DNA of 64,000 nucleotides from Agarivorans aestuarii (GTDB lineage: Bacteria; Pseudomonadota; Gammaproteobacteria; Enterobacterales; Celerinatantimonadaceae), in assembly GCF_019670125.1 (NCBI RefSeq), contig NZ_AP023033.1, positions 566,501 through 630,500 on the forward strand, written 5' to 3'. Shown in pieces: positions 48,365-57,484 of the stretch. The notes below the pieces were generated by a model. It searched no databases. It worked only from the letters and a program-made list of their open reading frames with translations, and was not told the DNA's origin. Every line of letters starts with the position of its first letter. The stretch's first letter is position 1. Position numbers and translations under genes: made by a program.

Positions 48365-49300
48365 ATGAGTAGTCAGCAAGTTTCCTCTATGGCTCCCTCG
48401 GCCTCTTTACCTGCTCAGGTTAGAACTGAGGACGAGATAAAAAAAGCTCGCTTTATCGGTAAGTTGAAGCAGCCTCGCTGGGTATTCTGGACACTGTTTA
48501 AGTACATGACCTTAATACTGGCTTCTGTGGCTGTATTAGTGCCGCCGTTCGCTGTGCTATTGGCGTCATTTAAAACCTCAAAAGAGTATTACACCACCAG
48601 TAAAGTTGCGTTGCCTGAAAGCTTCATGAACTTTGATAACTACATCAAAGTGTTCGCTGACGGAGACTTAGGGTTGGCGTTTACTAACACCGGTACCATC
48701 TTAATTATTTCTCTGTTCTTTACGGTCGTTTTTGGTACCCAAGTTGCGTATGTATTATCGCGATTCAACTTTAAAGGCAAAAAGTTAGTGCTTCTTGCTT
48801 ATGTTATTGCAATGGTGGTGCCCGCGGTAACTACCCAGGTTGCTACATTTGAGGTAATTAAAGCACTTAATTTAATCAACCATAAAGGCTCGGTAATCAT
48901 GTTATACATCGGCGCCGATGTGGTCATGATTTACATCTTCTTGCAGTTTATGAAAGGTATCCCTGTTGAGTTGGATGAGGCTGCCAAAATTGAGGGTGCA
49001 TCTTATTTCCTTATCTACAGGAAGATAGTTCTACCATTGTTAAAGCCCGCTATTGCTACGGTAATTATTCTGCGAACCATCTTCATTTATAACGACTTTT
49101 ACTTTCCATTGCTTTATTTGCCAGAGAAGTCTCAAGTGACTGTATCTACTGCCTTATATAAGTTTACTTCGGTATTTGGCACCGAGTGGACCACTATTTC
49201 AGCTGGCATCATTATTATTTTGATTCCTTCTATCGTGGTGTTCCTTCTGCTGCAGAAGCAAATTTACGCTGGTGTAACAAACGGCGCAGTAAAAGGGTAA
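48365..49300 (+). CDS. ABC sugar transporter permease (MalG/UgpE-like)
   Basis: A 311-residue second permease starting 2 bp after the previous stop, with AAGG 7 nt upstream of the ATG. It has six hydrophobic helices and the EAA loop ELDEAAKIEGASYFLIYRKIVLP. An unusually long hydrophilic N-terminus (about 45 residues) precedes the first helix. It pairs with the preceding permease. Confidence 0.93.
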   Translation: MSSQQVSSMAPSASLPAQVRTEDEIKKARFIGKLKQPRWVFWTLFKYMTLILASVAVLVPPFAVLLASFKTSKEYYTTSKVALPESFMNFDNYIKVFADGDLGLAFTNTGTILIISLFFTVVFGTQVAYVLSRFNFKGKKLVLLAYVIAMVVPAVTTQVATFEVIKALNLINHKGSVIMLYIGADVVMIYIFLQFMKGIPVELDEAAKIEGASYFLIYRKIVLPLLKPAIATVIILRTIFIYNDFYFPLLYLPEKSQVTVSTALYKFTSVFGTEWTTISAGIIIILIPSIVVFLLLQKQIYAGVTNGAVKG

Positions 49301-49308
49301 TTGTAATT

Positions 49309-49914
49309 ATGAGTCAAGCATCCCCACTAATAACTTTTTGCAACTGGTTCAGCCAACTGGTTGTGATGAATTTGTGTTGGATGCTGATGGTTGTATTGGG
49401 AGCTGGAGTGTTTGGTGTGATCCCTGCAACCAGCACCTTGTTGTTAATGCTCCGTCGTTACATGAATAAGGACAACAAAACCGGTTTTATTGATTTTTTT
49501 GGGGAATGGCGCAAAGAGCTAGTGGTTAGCAACATAGTTGGTTTACCCGTTGTGTTGATAATGTTTTCTCTAGGTTGGTATTTAAATTGGGCACTAGGCA
49601 GTGATATCGAATTATTGCAGCTGCTTAGTTTAGCTATTTTACCGTTGCTGGCATTTTTGCTGATGTTATTAAGTGCGTCAATTCTTCAAGGAAGCATATA
49701 TCGAGCATCAGCAAAACAAAGATTTTCGCTAGCGCTGAGCCTATTGCGCAGCCATCCAGGCTTGCCATTTACGCTACTTTTAGTGAGTGCGTTGTGTGTT
49801 TTAGTGGGCCTGTTGTCACCCATTGTGTTTTTGTTGTTTGGCTTAACGCCAGCCGCCTTATTGGTAATGGCATGGTATATCCACAAATTTCCTGATTTAA
49901 AAAAAAGTAAATAA
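49309..49914 (+). CDS. DUF624 (YesL-like) membrane protein
   Basis: The ATG at 49309, 8 bp after the permease stop, gives a 201-residue protein with five or so transmembrane helices. The sequence starts FCNWFSQLVVMNLCWML and contains GVIPATSTLLLMLRRY, typical of the YesL/DUF624 family. These genes often sit inside sugar ABC operons; their role is unproven but may be a transport accessory. Its stop is 5 bp before the epimerase gene. Confidence 0.85.
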   Translation: MSQASPLITFCNWFSQLVVMNLCWMLMVVLGAGVFGVIPATSTLLLMLRRYMNKDNKTGFIDFFGEWRKELVVSNIVGLPVVLIMFSLGWYLNWALGSDIELLQLLSLAILPLLAFLLMLLSASILQGSIYRASAKQRFSLALSLLRSHPGLPFTLLLVSALCVLVGLLSPIVFLLFGLTPAALLVMAWYIHKFPDLKKSK

Positions 49915-49919
49915 AAAAT

Positions 49920-51137
49920 ATGAAACTACAAGACTTTAAGCAAGAAATGGCGCACGAGGTAGATAATAATATCTTGAGCTTTTGGCTTGAAATGATAGAC
50001 AAAGAAAATGGTGGTTTTCACTGTTTTGCTGATTTCAACGGAACTGTTGATAAAGAGCATGACAAAGCCGTGTTGTTGCATTCTCGCATACTATGGAGTT
50101 TTTCTGCTGCCCATCGAATTCTTCCAAATGATAAGTATTTAGCAGCCGCTAAACATGCCTATTTGTTCATAAAAGAACAAGCTTTAGATCGCGAGAACGG
50201 CGGAGTTTACTGGATGCTTGATAGTAAAGGTAAGGTGAAAGATCCGCAAAAGCATATCTACAATCAAGGCTTTGCCATTTATGCTCTAACTGAATACTTT
50301 CGCATAAGCAAAGATCTAGAGGCGCTTGATATTGCCAAAGGCTTATTTGAGCTTATTGAGTCAAACGCATACGACAAGGTCAATGGTGGTTATATTGAAG
50401 CGTTTGACCAGCATTGGCAGCCCATAGAAAACCACCTTGTATGTGATACCTCAGAAGAAGTTCTCGCTGAGAAATCGATGAACACCCACCTTCATATATT
50501 GGAAGCTTACGCAAATCTGCATCGAGTATGGCCCGATGAACTGGTTGAGCAACGCCTTAGCGAGTTACTAGTGTTGTTTCGCGACACCATTGTCGATGAA
50601 GATTTACACTTCGGGCTGTTTTTTAGTCGTGAGTGGCAGTGTGTATCTAAAGATGTGTCTTACGGGCATGACATTGAAGGAACGTGGTTATTAGACGACG
50701 CTGCCGCATGTATCAGCGATAAGCAACTCTCCGCGAGTATTTATGCGCTAACTACTAAAATGGCCGACGTGACCCTGCAGCAAGGTAGAGACGCTGATGG
50801 TGCTATTTTTAATGAGCTACAACACGGGAAAATGTTAGACAGCGACCGTATTTGGTGGGTTCAAGCGGAAGCCATGGTGGGCTTTTATAACGCCTTTCAA
50901 AAAGACTTTGACCCTAGATATTGGGCGGTCGCCCAAGACTGCTGGAAGATCATCAAAAACCAAATTGTAGATACAGAAAATGGAGAATGGCATTGGAAGA
51001 CTGATCGCCAGGGTAACCCTTATACCGGCGAAGCAAAAGTTGAACCATGGAAATGCCCTTATCACAATGGCCGTGCGTGCCTAGAAATTTATTCAAGAAT
51101 CACCAGTTATGAGGAAAATAGCTATGCATGCTGTTGA
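49920..51137 (+). CDS. AGE-family epimerase, probable mannobiose 2-epimerase
   Basis: A 405-residue (alpha/alpha)6-barrel enzyme of the N-acylglucosamine/cellobiose 2-epimerase family. Diagnostic residues include YGHDIEGTWLLDDAA (H250), WWVQAEAM and CPYHNGRACLE (H382), which form the His pair and pocket of cellobiose/mannobiose 2-epimerases. In bacterial mannan pathways this enzyme converts beta-1,4-mannobiose to mannosyl-glucose, the substrate of GH130_1 mannosylglucose phosphorylase, whose gene is at 55927. The context strongly supports mannobiose as substrate. It overlaps the next gene. Confidence 0.9.
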   Translation: MKLQDFKQEMAHEVDNNILSFWLEMIDKENGGFHCFADFNGTVDKEHDKAVLLHSRILWSFSAAHRILPNDKYLAAAKHAYLFIKEQALDRENGGVYWMLDSKGKVKDPQKHIYNQGFAIYALTEYFRISKDLEALDIAKGLFELIESNAYDKVNGGYIEAFDQHWQPIENHLVCDTSEEVLAEKSMNTHLHILEAYANLHRVWPDELVEQRLSELLVLFRDTIVDEDLHFGLFFSREWQCVSKDVSYGHDIEGTWLLDDAAACISDKQLSASIYALTTKMADVTLQQGRDADGAIFNELQHGKMLDSDRIWWVQAEAMVGFYNAFQKDFDPRYWAVAQDCWKIIKNQIVDTENGEWHWKTDRQGNPYTGEAKVEPWKCPYHNGRACLEIYSRITSYEENSYACC

Positions 51138-52206
51138 AGTTAAAGCGTTAAATAAAACCTACGGTAAAAATGTAATTATCGACGGTATTGACCTAGAGAT
51201 GGAAGCCGGCGGGTTTACTGTTCTGCTTGGCCCGTCAGGTTGTGGTAAGTCAACCTTATTGCGCCTAGTTGCAGGCCTAGAAGATGTAACTGCAGGCGGC
51301 GTTTTTATCGGGGATAAAGACGTCACTTTAGAAGACCCGAAAAACCGCGATATAGCTATGGTGTTTCAATCTTATGCGCTCTTCCCGCATATGACTGTTT
51401 CTGAAAATATTGGCTTTGGCATGTTAATCAACAAAAAACCAAAGGCAGAAATAGAGAAGCGTGTTAAAGAAGTTGCTCAGCTGCTACAGATTGAACCTTT
51501 ATTAGGTCGTACTCCGGCTCAATTGTCCGGGGGGCAACGTCAAAGGGTCGCAATTGGTCGCGCATTAATGCGTAATCCTAAAGTATTTTTATTTGATGAG
51601 CCACTAAGTAACTTGGACGCGAAACTGCGTGGTGAGATGCGCTTAGAACTTAAAAACCTGCACGCTAAATTAAACGCTACCATTTTGTACGTAACTCATG
51701 ACCAAATCGAGGCGATGACTTTAGCTACCAAGATTGTGTTGTTAAATAAAGGAGAGATCCAACAAATTGGTACTCCTTATGAAATTTACAACCAGCCTAG
51801 CAATGTATTCGTCGCGAAATTTGTTGGTTCTCCTCAAATTAACTTATTAAAAGGTGAGTTAATGGGAGGCGAAGGTGACTGGAGTGTATTAGTTAATGAT
51901 ATCCAGATCCCTATTCCAAGCTATGAGTTTACTAAACAGCCCAAAAAGGGCATGCAGGTGTTGCTAGGTATTAGACCAGAGCATATTACCCAATCGCCGC
52001 TTAATAGTGCTTTTGAAACTGAGCTAACTGTATCAGCGTTTGAAATGACAGGCTCTGAAACATTAGCTGAGTTCGATATGCACGGTCAGCCAGTGAGAGC
52101 CAAGTTAGACGCAAATATTCAAATTAAGAATGGTGATAGCTTTGGTCTGCACTTTAATCTGCAAAATATTTCGTTATTTAATGCAGAAACAGAGACCAGA
52201 TTGTAA
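51124..52206 (+). CDS. ABC sugar transporter ATPase (MsmK/UgpC/MalK-like)
   Basis: The ATG at 51124 is preferred because GAGGA lies 8 nt upstream, inside the end of the epimerase gene. The product has 360 residues: Walker A GPSGCGKST, Q-loop FQSYALFPH, signature LSGGQRQR, Walker B VFLFDEPLSNLDA and switch His in VTHD, followed by a regulatory C-terminal TOBE-like domain. It powers the importer formed by the two permeases. Last gene of the operon. Confidence 0.94.
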   Translation: MHAVEVKALNKTYGKNVIIDGIDLEMEAGGFTVLLGPSGCGKSTLLRLVAGLEDVTAGGVFIGDKDVTLEDPKNRDIAMVFQSYALFPHMTVSENIGFGMLINKKPKAEIEKRVKEVAQLLQIEPLLGRTPAQLSGGQRQRVAIGRALMRNPKVFLFDEPLSNLDAKLRGEMRLELKNLHAKLNATILYVTHDQIEAMTLATKIVLLNKGEIQQIGTPYEIYNQPSNVFVAKFVGSPQINLLKGELMGGEGDWSVLVNDIQIPIPSYEFTKQPKKGMQVLLGIRPEHITQSPLNSAFETELTVSAFEMTGSETLAEFDMHGQPVRAKLDANIQIKNGDSFGLHFNLQNISLFNAETETRL

Positions 52207-52356
52207 TAATCATTCCTTATGGAAAGTTTGTTTTTCGGTTAATCGAACAAGTATTAACCGAAAACTTTGACATGATTCGTAACTTTTGCATTTATAGGTG
52301 AGTATTCTATCCATACCCTTGTTACTAAAGGGGGGGTGTGAGACCATTTTGGTTGA

Positions 52357-52372
52357 AATCGTTACGAATTTA
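52357..52372. promoter_or_regulatory. degenerate operator-like site before the lacI-type gene
   Basis: AATCGTTACGAATT has an ATCG and TACGA portion but lacks the central AACGTT. Another partial match is near 52275 (ATTCGTAAC). Possible autoregulation; weak. Confidence 0.3.
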
Positions 52373-52394
52373 TGTAGAGGAAGTGAAGGTAATC

Positions 52395-53399
52395 ATGGCA
52401 AAGGCAACGTTAAAAACTATTGCAGAATATACGGGTTTGTCTGTCACTACAGTGTCAAGGGCACTGAAAGACGGTGATGATGTAAAGCAACCTACCAAAG
52501 AAATAGTTAAGGCAGCCGCTAAAAAGCTTGGTTATCGACCCAATCCCTCTGGTGTTGGCCTACGCACTGGCATTAACTACAATATTTGTGCAATTTTGCC
52601 TGTAACCAAGCCAGGCGATATTGTGGGCGACGTAGGCTCACTTGCATTGATTGAAGGTTTCACCGCTGCACTTAAGGGAACGCCTTACCATCTAACTGTA
52701 TTGCCAATGGCTCCGGATGAAGACCCTATGGAGCCGGTTAGGTATGCATTCGAAAATAACCTTTGTGGTGGCATGATCTTCAACTTGACCAAAACTCAAG
52801 ATGAGCGGGTAGCTTATCTGCATGACAACGAGATTCCGTTTGTCACTTTTGGCCAAACTGAAATGAGTATTGAGCACCCATATGTCGATATCGACAACCA
52901 CGATATGGCTTATAGAGCGGCCAGGCAGCTTTACGAGCAAGGGCGCAAAAATATTCGTCTGTTAAGTTCTTCTCATGATTATACCTACGCATGGCATAAG
53001 TACTATGGTGCGCGTCGAGCCGCTAGAGAGTTTGGTTACGATTTTGAGATTGAAAAAAACATCATTTTCGATTCGGACGTTGATGACTATCGCAAGCTTG
53101 GCAACAAGCTTATGTCGGGCGAACAAGCTCCTGATGGCTTAATTTGTGGTTCTGAAATAAGTGCCTGTGGTTTGTTGGCTGGGATCCAAGATACAGGCAA
53201 GACTATTGGTGACGATATTGATGTGGTGTTGGTAGAGACCTGTGACCTACCAAGCTTTTTTATGCCGCCAATCTCAGGCTACAGACAAGACTTTCACCAA
53301 GTGGGCCGAAAGTTGATTCAACACTTGCTGCGCCGAATTAACGGCGAACCGGTTAAGCATCTGCAAACCTTACAAAAAACGGTTTATTATCAACGCTAA
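52395..53399 (+). CDS. LacI-family transcriptional regulator of the mannan locus
   Basis: The ATG at 52395 (AAGG 5 nt upstream) gives a 334-residue protein with an N-terminal LacI helix-turn-helix (TLKTIAEYTGLSVTTVSRAL) and a hinge KKLGYRPNPSG. The C-terminal periplasmic-binding-like domain should bind a mannose-derived inducer. It sits between the ABC operon and the manB-GH130 operon. Palindromes with a central AACGTT, a plausible LacI-type operator, occur upstream of almost every operon in the locus, so this protein is the best candidate to bind them. Confidence 0.92.
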   Translation: MAKATLKTIAEYTGLSVTTVSRALKDGDDVKQPTKEIVKAAAKKLGYRPNPSGVGLRTGINYNICAILPVTKPGDIVGDVGSLALIEGFTAALKGTPYHLTVLPMAPDEDPMEPVRYAFENNLCGGMIFNLTKTQDERVAYLHDNEIPFVTFGQTEMSIEHPYVDIDNHDMAYRAARQLYEQGRKNIRLLSSSHDYTYAWHKYYGARRAAREFGYDFEIEKNIIFDSDVDDYRKLGNKLMSGEQAPDGLICGSEISACGLLAGIQDTGKTIGDDIDVVLVETCDLPSFFMPPISGYRQDFHQVGRKLIQHLLRRINGEPVKHLQTLQKTVYYQR

Positions 53400-53513
53400 A
53401 CGGTATAGTGAACTGATTCGCGTGACTTGTCGTTTTAAACGAAAACGAGTTACAAGTCACATTCCCTAGTTTTTAGCTTACATTCTCTTGAATTAAGCTT
53501 TTCATATCGTAAA

Positions 53514-53529
53514 ATGGTAACGTTACGAT
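53514..53529. promoter_or_regulatory. LacI-type operator upstream of manB
   Basis: ATGGTAACGTTACGAT, 15 of 16, ending 18 bp before the chosen manB start. Confidence 0.75.
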
Positions 53530-53547
53530 TTTGGAGTGAATAAGACC

Positions 53548-54912
53548 ATGCATAATACATCTGCTTTTAAAGCTTACGACATTCGAGGTAAGTTACCTGA
53601 GCAACTAAATAACGATTTGTCTTATCGAATAGGTAGGGCGTATGCGGATTTTCTTAAACCTAAAAAAGTTGCTGTAGGCTACGACATTCGCCTTAGTAGC
53701 CCAGAGTTGGCCGAGTCAGTTATCAAAGGCTTAAACGATAGTGGTGTAGAGGTTTTGGAGTTAGGTTTAGTTGGCACTGAAGAGGTATATTTTGCCACCG
53801 ACCATCTAAACCTAGACGGCGGAATAATGGTTACAGCTAGTCATAACCCTAAAGATTACAACGGCATGAAGCTGGTAAAGGAATCTGCTAAGCCGATTAG
53901 CGGAGATAGCGGCCTCAATGAAATTAGAGCCTTAGTCGAAAGTGCTGATTATTCTGCCCCTGTAGAGTCTATTTTTGCTGGGAAATCGAAACGTTACGAC
54001 ATTTCTGAAGAATATACTCAACACCTACTAAGCTTCATTGAAGCTGCTAAATTAAAGCCGCTTAAAGTTGTTGTTAATGCTGGCAATGGTGCGGCGGGCC
54101 ATATGCTTGACAACTTAGAAGAGCATCTTCCGTTTGAGTTTATCAAAGTAAATCACCAACCTGATGGCAATTTCCCAAATGGAATCCCTAATCCATTATT
54201 GCCGGAAAATCGTGAAGACACTCGCAAGGCGGTGGTAGCGCACAAGGCAGATTTTGGTGTCGCATGGGACGGAGATGTAGATCGTTGTTTCCTGTTCGAC
54301 GAAAACGGCGATTTTATCGAGGGGTATTACATCGTTGGTTTGTTGGCCAAAGCATTTTTAACTAAACAGCCTGGTTCTAAGATCATTCATGACCCGCGTT
54401 TAACTTGGAACACCATTGATATCGTGGAAGCAGAAAAGGGTGAGGCAATACAAAGTAAAACCGGTCACGCCTTTATTAAAGAGCGGATGCGAGCCGAAGA
54501 CGCAGTATATGGTGGTGAAATGAGTGCGCACCATTACTTCCGTGATTTCGCTTATTGCGACAGTGGCATGTTGCCATGGTTGTTGATCGCAGAGCTGGTA
54601 TCCAATGGAGAGCAATCTTTATCGCAATACGTAAAAGAGCAACAAGCCAACTTCCCTATTTCTGGGGAAATCAACAGCACCTTAGGTTATGCAAAAGCTG
54701 CGGTTGACGCTGTACTGGAAGCATTCAAAGAAGAAGCCTTAGTTGTAGACAAAACCGATGGCATCAGTCTTGAGTTCGAACAGTGGCGCTTCAACTTACG
54801 AAGTTCTAACACCGAGCCGGTGGTGAGGCTGAATGTGGAGTCGCGTGGCGACCAAGAGTTGATGAAACAAAAAACACAACAAATTTTGACTATTTTACAA
54901 AAATTTAAATAA
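53548..54912 (+). CDS. manB: phosphomannomutase/phosphoglucomutase
   Basis: The ATG at 53548 gives a 454-residue enzyme; an upstream GTG at 53536 is less likely. It interconverts mannose-1-phosphate and mannose-6-phosphate. The phosphoserine loop is [13 protein letters not shown], the magnesium loop DGDVDRCF, and the phosphate-binding end RSSNTEP. It resembles CpsG/ManB in length and start ([10 protein letters not shown]). Here it receives mannose-1-phosphate from the GH130 phosphorylases encoded directly downstream, so its role is catabolic. The gene contains a mannan-regulon palindrome at 53985. Confidence 0.93.
   Translation: MHNTSAFKAYDIRGKLPEQLNNDLSYRIGRAYADFLKPKKVAVGYDIRLSSPELAESVIKGLNDSGVEVLELGLVGTEEVYFATDHLNLDGGIMVTASHNPKDYNGMKLVKESAKPISGDSGLNEIRALVESADYSAPVESIFAGKSKRYDISEEYTQHLLSFIEAAKLKPLKVVVNAGNGAAGHMLDNLEEHLPFEFIKVNHQPDGNFPNGIPNPLLPENREDTRKAVVAHKADFGVAWDGDVDRCFLFDENGDFIEGYYIVGLLAKAFLTKQPGSKIIHDPRLTWNTIDIVEAEKGEAIQSKTGHAFIKERMRAEDAVYGGEMSAHHYFRDFAYCDSGMLPWLLIAELVSNGEQSLSQYVKEQQANFPISGEINSTLGYAKAAVDAVLEAFKEEALVVDKTDGISLEFEQWRFNLRSSNTEPVVRLNVESRGDQELMKQKTQQILTILQKFK
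53985..54000. promoter_or_regulatory. intragenic LacI-type operator in manB
   Basis: ATCGAAACGTTACGAC, 14 of 16, inside the manB coding sequence and 471 bp from the promoter operator. It encodes part of KSKRYDIS. Confidence 0.5.
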
Positions 54913-54925
54913 GCTGGAGTAAGCA

Positions 54926-55918
54926 ATGACTGTAAAAATTTTGGGAGCATCCCTACCAAATATTCCTTGGGAAGATCGCCCGGCAGATTGCCAAGATGTA
55001 ATGTGGCGCCATAGCAAAAACCCGATTATTGGTTGGAATCCGTTTCCAGCTGCAGCCCGTGTTTATAACAGTGCTGTAGTACCGTTCAACGACGGTTTTA
55101 TTGGTGTATTCCGCTCAGACTACAAAAACGGTCGCCCACACTTGCATGTTGGTTACAGCCAAGACGCTTTAAGCTGGGAATTTGAAGAGGAGGCTATTCA
55201 GTGGGTAGATGCTGAAGGTAAACCTTTCCAGCCAAGTTATGCTTATGACCCTCGCGTAGTTAAGCTAGATGATACCTATTATGTTACCTGGTGTACTGAT
55301 GACCACGGTGCAACCTTAGGTATGGGCATGACTAAGGACTTTAAAACCTTTACTCGTCTAGAGAATGCTTGCGTGCCGTTTAACCGTAATGGTGTGTTGT
55401 TCCCACGTAAAATTAACGATCAATATGTTTTGCTTAACCGCCCCTCAGACAGCGGTCACACACCGTTTGGTGATGTGTTCTTAAGCCACAGTAACGACAT
55501 GGAGTACTGGGGTAAGCACCGCCATGTAATGGGTAAAGGCGGAGAAGGTTGGTGGCAAGGTACTAAAATTGGTGCCGGTCCAATTCCGATTGAGACTAGT
55601 GAAGGTTGGTTGATGATTTATCACGGTGTTTCAGGTACTTGTAATGGCTTTGTTTACAGTATTGGTGCTGCCATTCTAGATATCGATGAGCCTTGGAAAG
55701 TTAAGTACCGTACTCGTGATTACTTATTAACTCCAGAAAAAGAGTATGAAACAGCTGGCTTTGTGCCAAACGTTGCCTTCCCTTGTGCTGCTTTAGCAGA
55801 TGCAGATACTGGCCGTATTGCAATTTACTACGGCGCAGCAGATACCTATTCAGCTGTTGCTTATACCCAAGTTGATGAGTTGGTTGAGTACATCAAGAAC
55901 AATTCTGAAGTTTTCTAG
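54926..55918 (+). CDS. GH130 beta-1,4-manno-oligosaccharide phosphorylase (GH130_2-like)
   Basis: A 330-residue five-bladed propeller enzyme. GGAG lies 6 nt before the ATG, 13 bp after manB. The catalytic aspartate is D108 in AYDPRV, the GH130 general acid. Length and motifs ([25 protein letters not shown]) fit the phosphorylases that shorten manno-oligosaccharides with phosphate, giving mannose-1-phosphate. The alternative, a phosphorylase for N-glycan mannosyl-chitobiose (also GH130_2), is less likely in this locus. Confidence 0.88.
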   Translation: MTVKILGASLPNIPWEDRPADCQDVMWRHSKNPIIGWNPFPAAARVYNSAVVPFNDGFIGVFRSDYKNGRPHLHVGYSQDALSWEFEEEAIQWVDAEGKPFQPSYAYDPRVVKLDDTYYVTWCTDDHGATLGMGMTKDFKTFTRLENACVPFNRNGVLFPRKINDQYVLLNRPSDSGHTPFGDVFLSHSNDMEYWGKHRHVMGKGGEGWWQGTKIGAGPIPIETSEGWLMIYHGVSGTCNGFVYSIGAAILDIDEPWKVKYRTRDYLLTPEKEYETAGFVPNVAFPCAALADADTGRIAIYYGAADTYSAVAYTQVDELVEYIKNNSEVF

Positions 55919-55926
55919 AGGTTAAT

Positions 55927-57096
55927 ATGTCGGTATTTCAACAACGATTAACAATGCTGCAGGCAGAGCACCAGCACTTACACGCTAAAGTAAATCAAGC
56001 AGAATTGCCTGGGAATGGGGTATTTTTACGCTACAAAGATCCTGTTTTGACAGCCGCGCATGCACCGTTAACTTGGCGCTATGACTTAAATGCTGAGACC
56101 AATCCTTATTTAATGGAACGCCTTGGAATTAATGCAGTGCTTAATCCTGGTGCAATTGAATTAGATGGCAAGTTTTACATGGTTGCCCGCGTTGAGGGCC
56201 ATGACCGTAAGTCATTCTTCGCAGTGGCCGAAAGCAGCAATGGTATTGATGGTTTTACCTTTTGGGATAAGCCCTGTGAGATTGGCGAAACAGAAGTGCC
56301 TGATACCAATGTGTACGACATGCGTTTAACGCGTCATGAAGATGGTTGGATTTATGGCTTGTTCTGTACAGAACGTAAAGACCCAGAAGCTGCTCCTGGA
56401 GACGAGTCGTCTGCAGTAGCGCAGTGTGGCATCGTTCGAACAAAAGACTTAAAAACTTGGGAACGTCTTGCTGACCTAAAAACTAACTCTGCACAGCAAC
56501 GAAACGTAGTTCTGCACCCAGAGTTTGTTAATGGCAAGTATGCTCTTTACACTCGCCCTCAAGACAGCTTTATTGAAGCCGGCAAAGGCGGTGGTATTGG
56601 GATGGCGTTTGCTGACTCAATGACTGAATGTGTAGTAGACATTGAGCATGTGATTGAGCCAAAAACCTATCACACGATCAAAGAGTCAAAAAATGGTCAA
56701 GGGCCTGCACCGATGAAAACCGATAAGGGTTGGTTACATATTGGTCATGGTGTTCGTAATACAGCAGCCGGTTTGCGTTATGTATTGTATTGCTTTATGA
56801 CCGACCTTAATGACCCGATGAAAGTAACTCATCGACCAAGTGGCTACTTCTTAGCTCCGGAAGGAGAAGAGAGAGTGGGCGACGTTTCTAACGTCGTGTT
56901 CTGCAACGGCATGGTAGCGCGAGAGAATGGCGAAGTGTATATCTATTACGCTTCTTCAGATACTCGTTGCCATGTACTTACTACTAGCATTGACCAGCTA
57001 GTAGATTATGTGACCAACACGCCAGAAGATCCGTTAACCTCTGCTGGTTGTGTTAAGCAACGAATTGCCTTGATTGATCGCAATTTAGCGCTTTAG
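55927..57096 (+). CDS. GH130 4-O-beta-D-mannosyl-D-glucose phosphorylase (GH130_1-like)
   Basis: A 389-residue phosphorylase starting 8 bp after the previous stop, with AGAGG 5 nt upstream. The general acid is D131 in VYDMRL, and RNVVLHPEF and [13 protein letters not shown] line the substrate site. The length is that of characterised GH130_1 enzymes, which split mannosyl-glucose into mannose-1-phosphate and glucose. Together with the AGE-family epimerase this completes intracellular mannobiose use without a mannosidase. A strong terminator follows. Confidence 0.92.
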   Translation: MSVFQQRLTMLQAEHQHLHAKVNQAELPGNGVFLRYKDPVLTAAHAPLTWRYDLNAETNPYLMERLGINAVLNPGAIELDGKFYMVARVEGHDRKSFFAVAESSNGIDGFTFWDKPCEIGETEVPDTNVYDMRLTRHEDGWIYGLFCTERKDPEAAPGDESSAVAQCGIVRTKDLKTWERLADLKTNSAQQRNVVLHPEFVNGKYALYTRPQDSFIEAGKGGGIGMAFADSMTECVVDIEHVIEPKTYHTIKESKNGQGPAPMKTDKGWLHIGHGVRNTAAGLRYVLYCFMTDLNDPMKVTHRPSGYFLAPEGEERVGDVSNVVFCNGMVARENGEVYIYYASSDTRCHVLTTSIDQLVDYVTNTPEDPLTSAGCVKQRIALIDRNLAL

Positions 57097-57117
57097 TAAG
57101 TTCCTTTGTATCTAACA

Positions 57118-57140
57118 AAGCGGCCACTGGCCGCTTTTTT
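57118..57140 (+). terminator. terminator of the manB-GH130 operon
   Basis: AAAGCGGCC-ACT-GGCCGCTTTTTT, 22 bp after the stop. Confidence 0.92.
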
Positions 57141-57210
57141 CGTATCGATACCATAGGCGCTTCAATCCTCATGAAATAATCGTAATTAAAGTCATTACTG
57201 TTGTGAATGG

Positions 57211-57226
57211 TGTGATCTGCATCTCA
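57211..57226. promoter_or_regulatory. CRP-like site
   Basis: TGTGATCTGCATCTCA, 9 of 10 to TGTGA-N6-TCACA, directly adjoining the operator at 57227. Confidence 0.65.
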
Positions 57227-57242
57227 TTCGTAACGTTGCGTT
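57227..57242. promoter_or_regulatory. LacI-type operator, distal site of porin promoter
   Basis: TTCGTAACGTTGCGTT keeps the central CGTAACGTT; 12 of 16 to the consensus. Confidence 0.6.
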
Positions 57243-57361
57243 GTGTTTTGTTTTTGTCATGCTTATTTATATTTTGTTTTTATTTTACAGTTGCTTAGGT
57301 GGATTCCTTATAGTGTTTTTGTTTTTGTGACATTTTTATTGAATGAAAAATGTGATCAGAG

Positions 57362-57377
57362 ATCGTAACGTTGCCAT
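57362..57377. promoter_or_regulatory. LacI-type operator, proximal site of porin promoter
   Basis: ATCGTAACGTTGCCAT, 14 of 16 to the consensus. Confidence 0.7.
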
Positions 57378-57484
57378 TTTTTGTTGTTATTATGGCTTTG
57401 CCTTTTTCAATAGGTCCGCTGCGCAGTACTAATAGGGAACATAGCAGCGGGTTGAATTTTTCCTTAACGATAAGATGGAACGAT

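Larger units (their letters stand above)
57097..57484. other. control region of the porin gene
   Basis: 388 bp with the terminator above, a CRP-like site (57211) abutting an operator (57227), and a second operator (57362) 135 bp further on. No gene. Confidence 0.6.
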
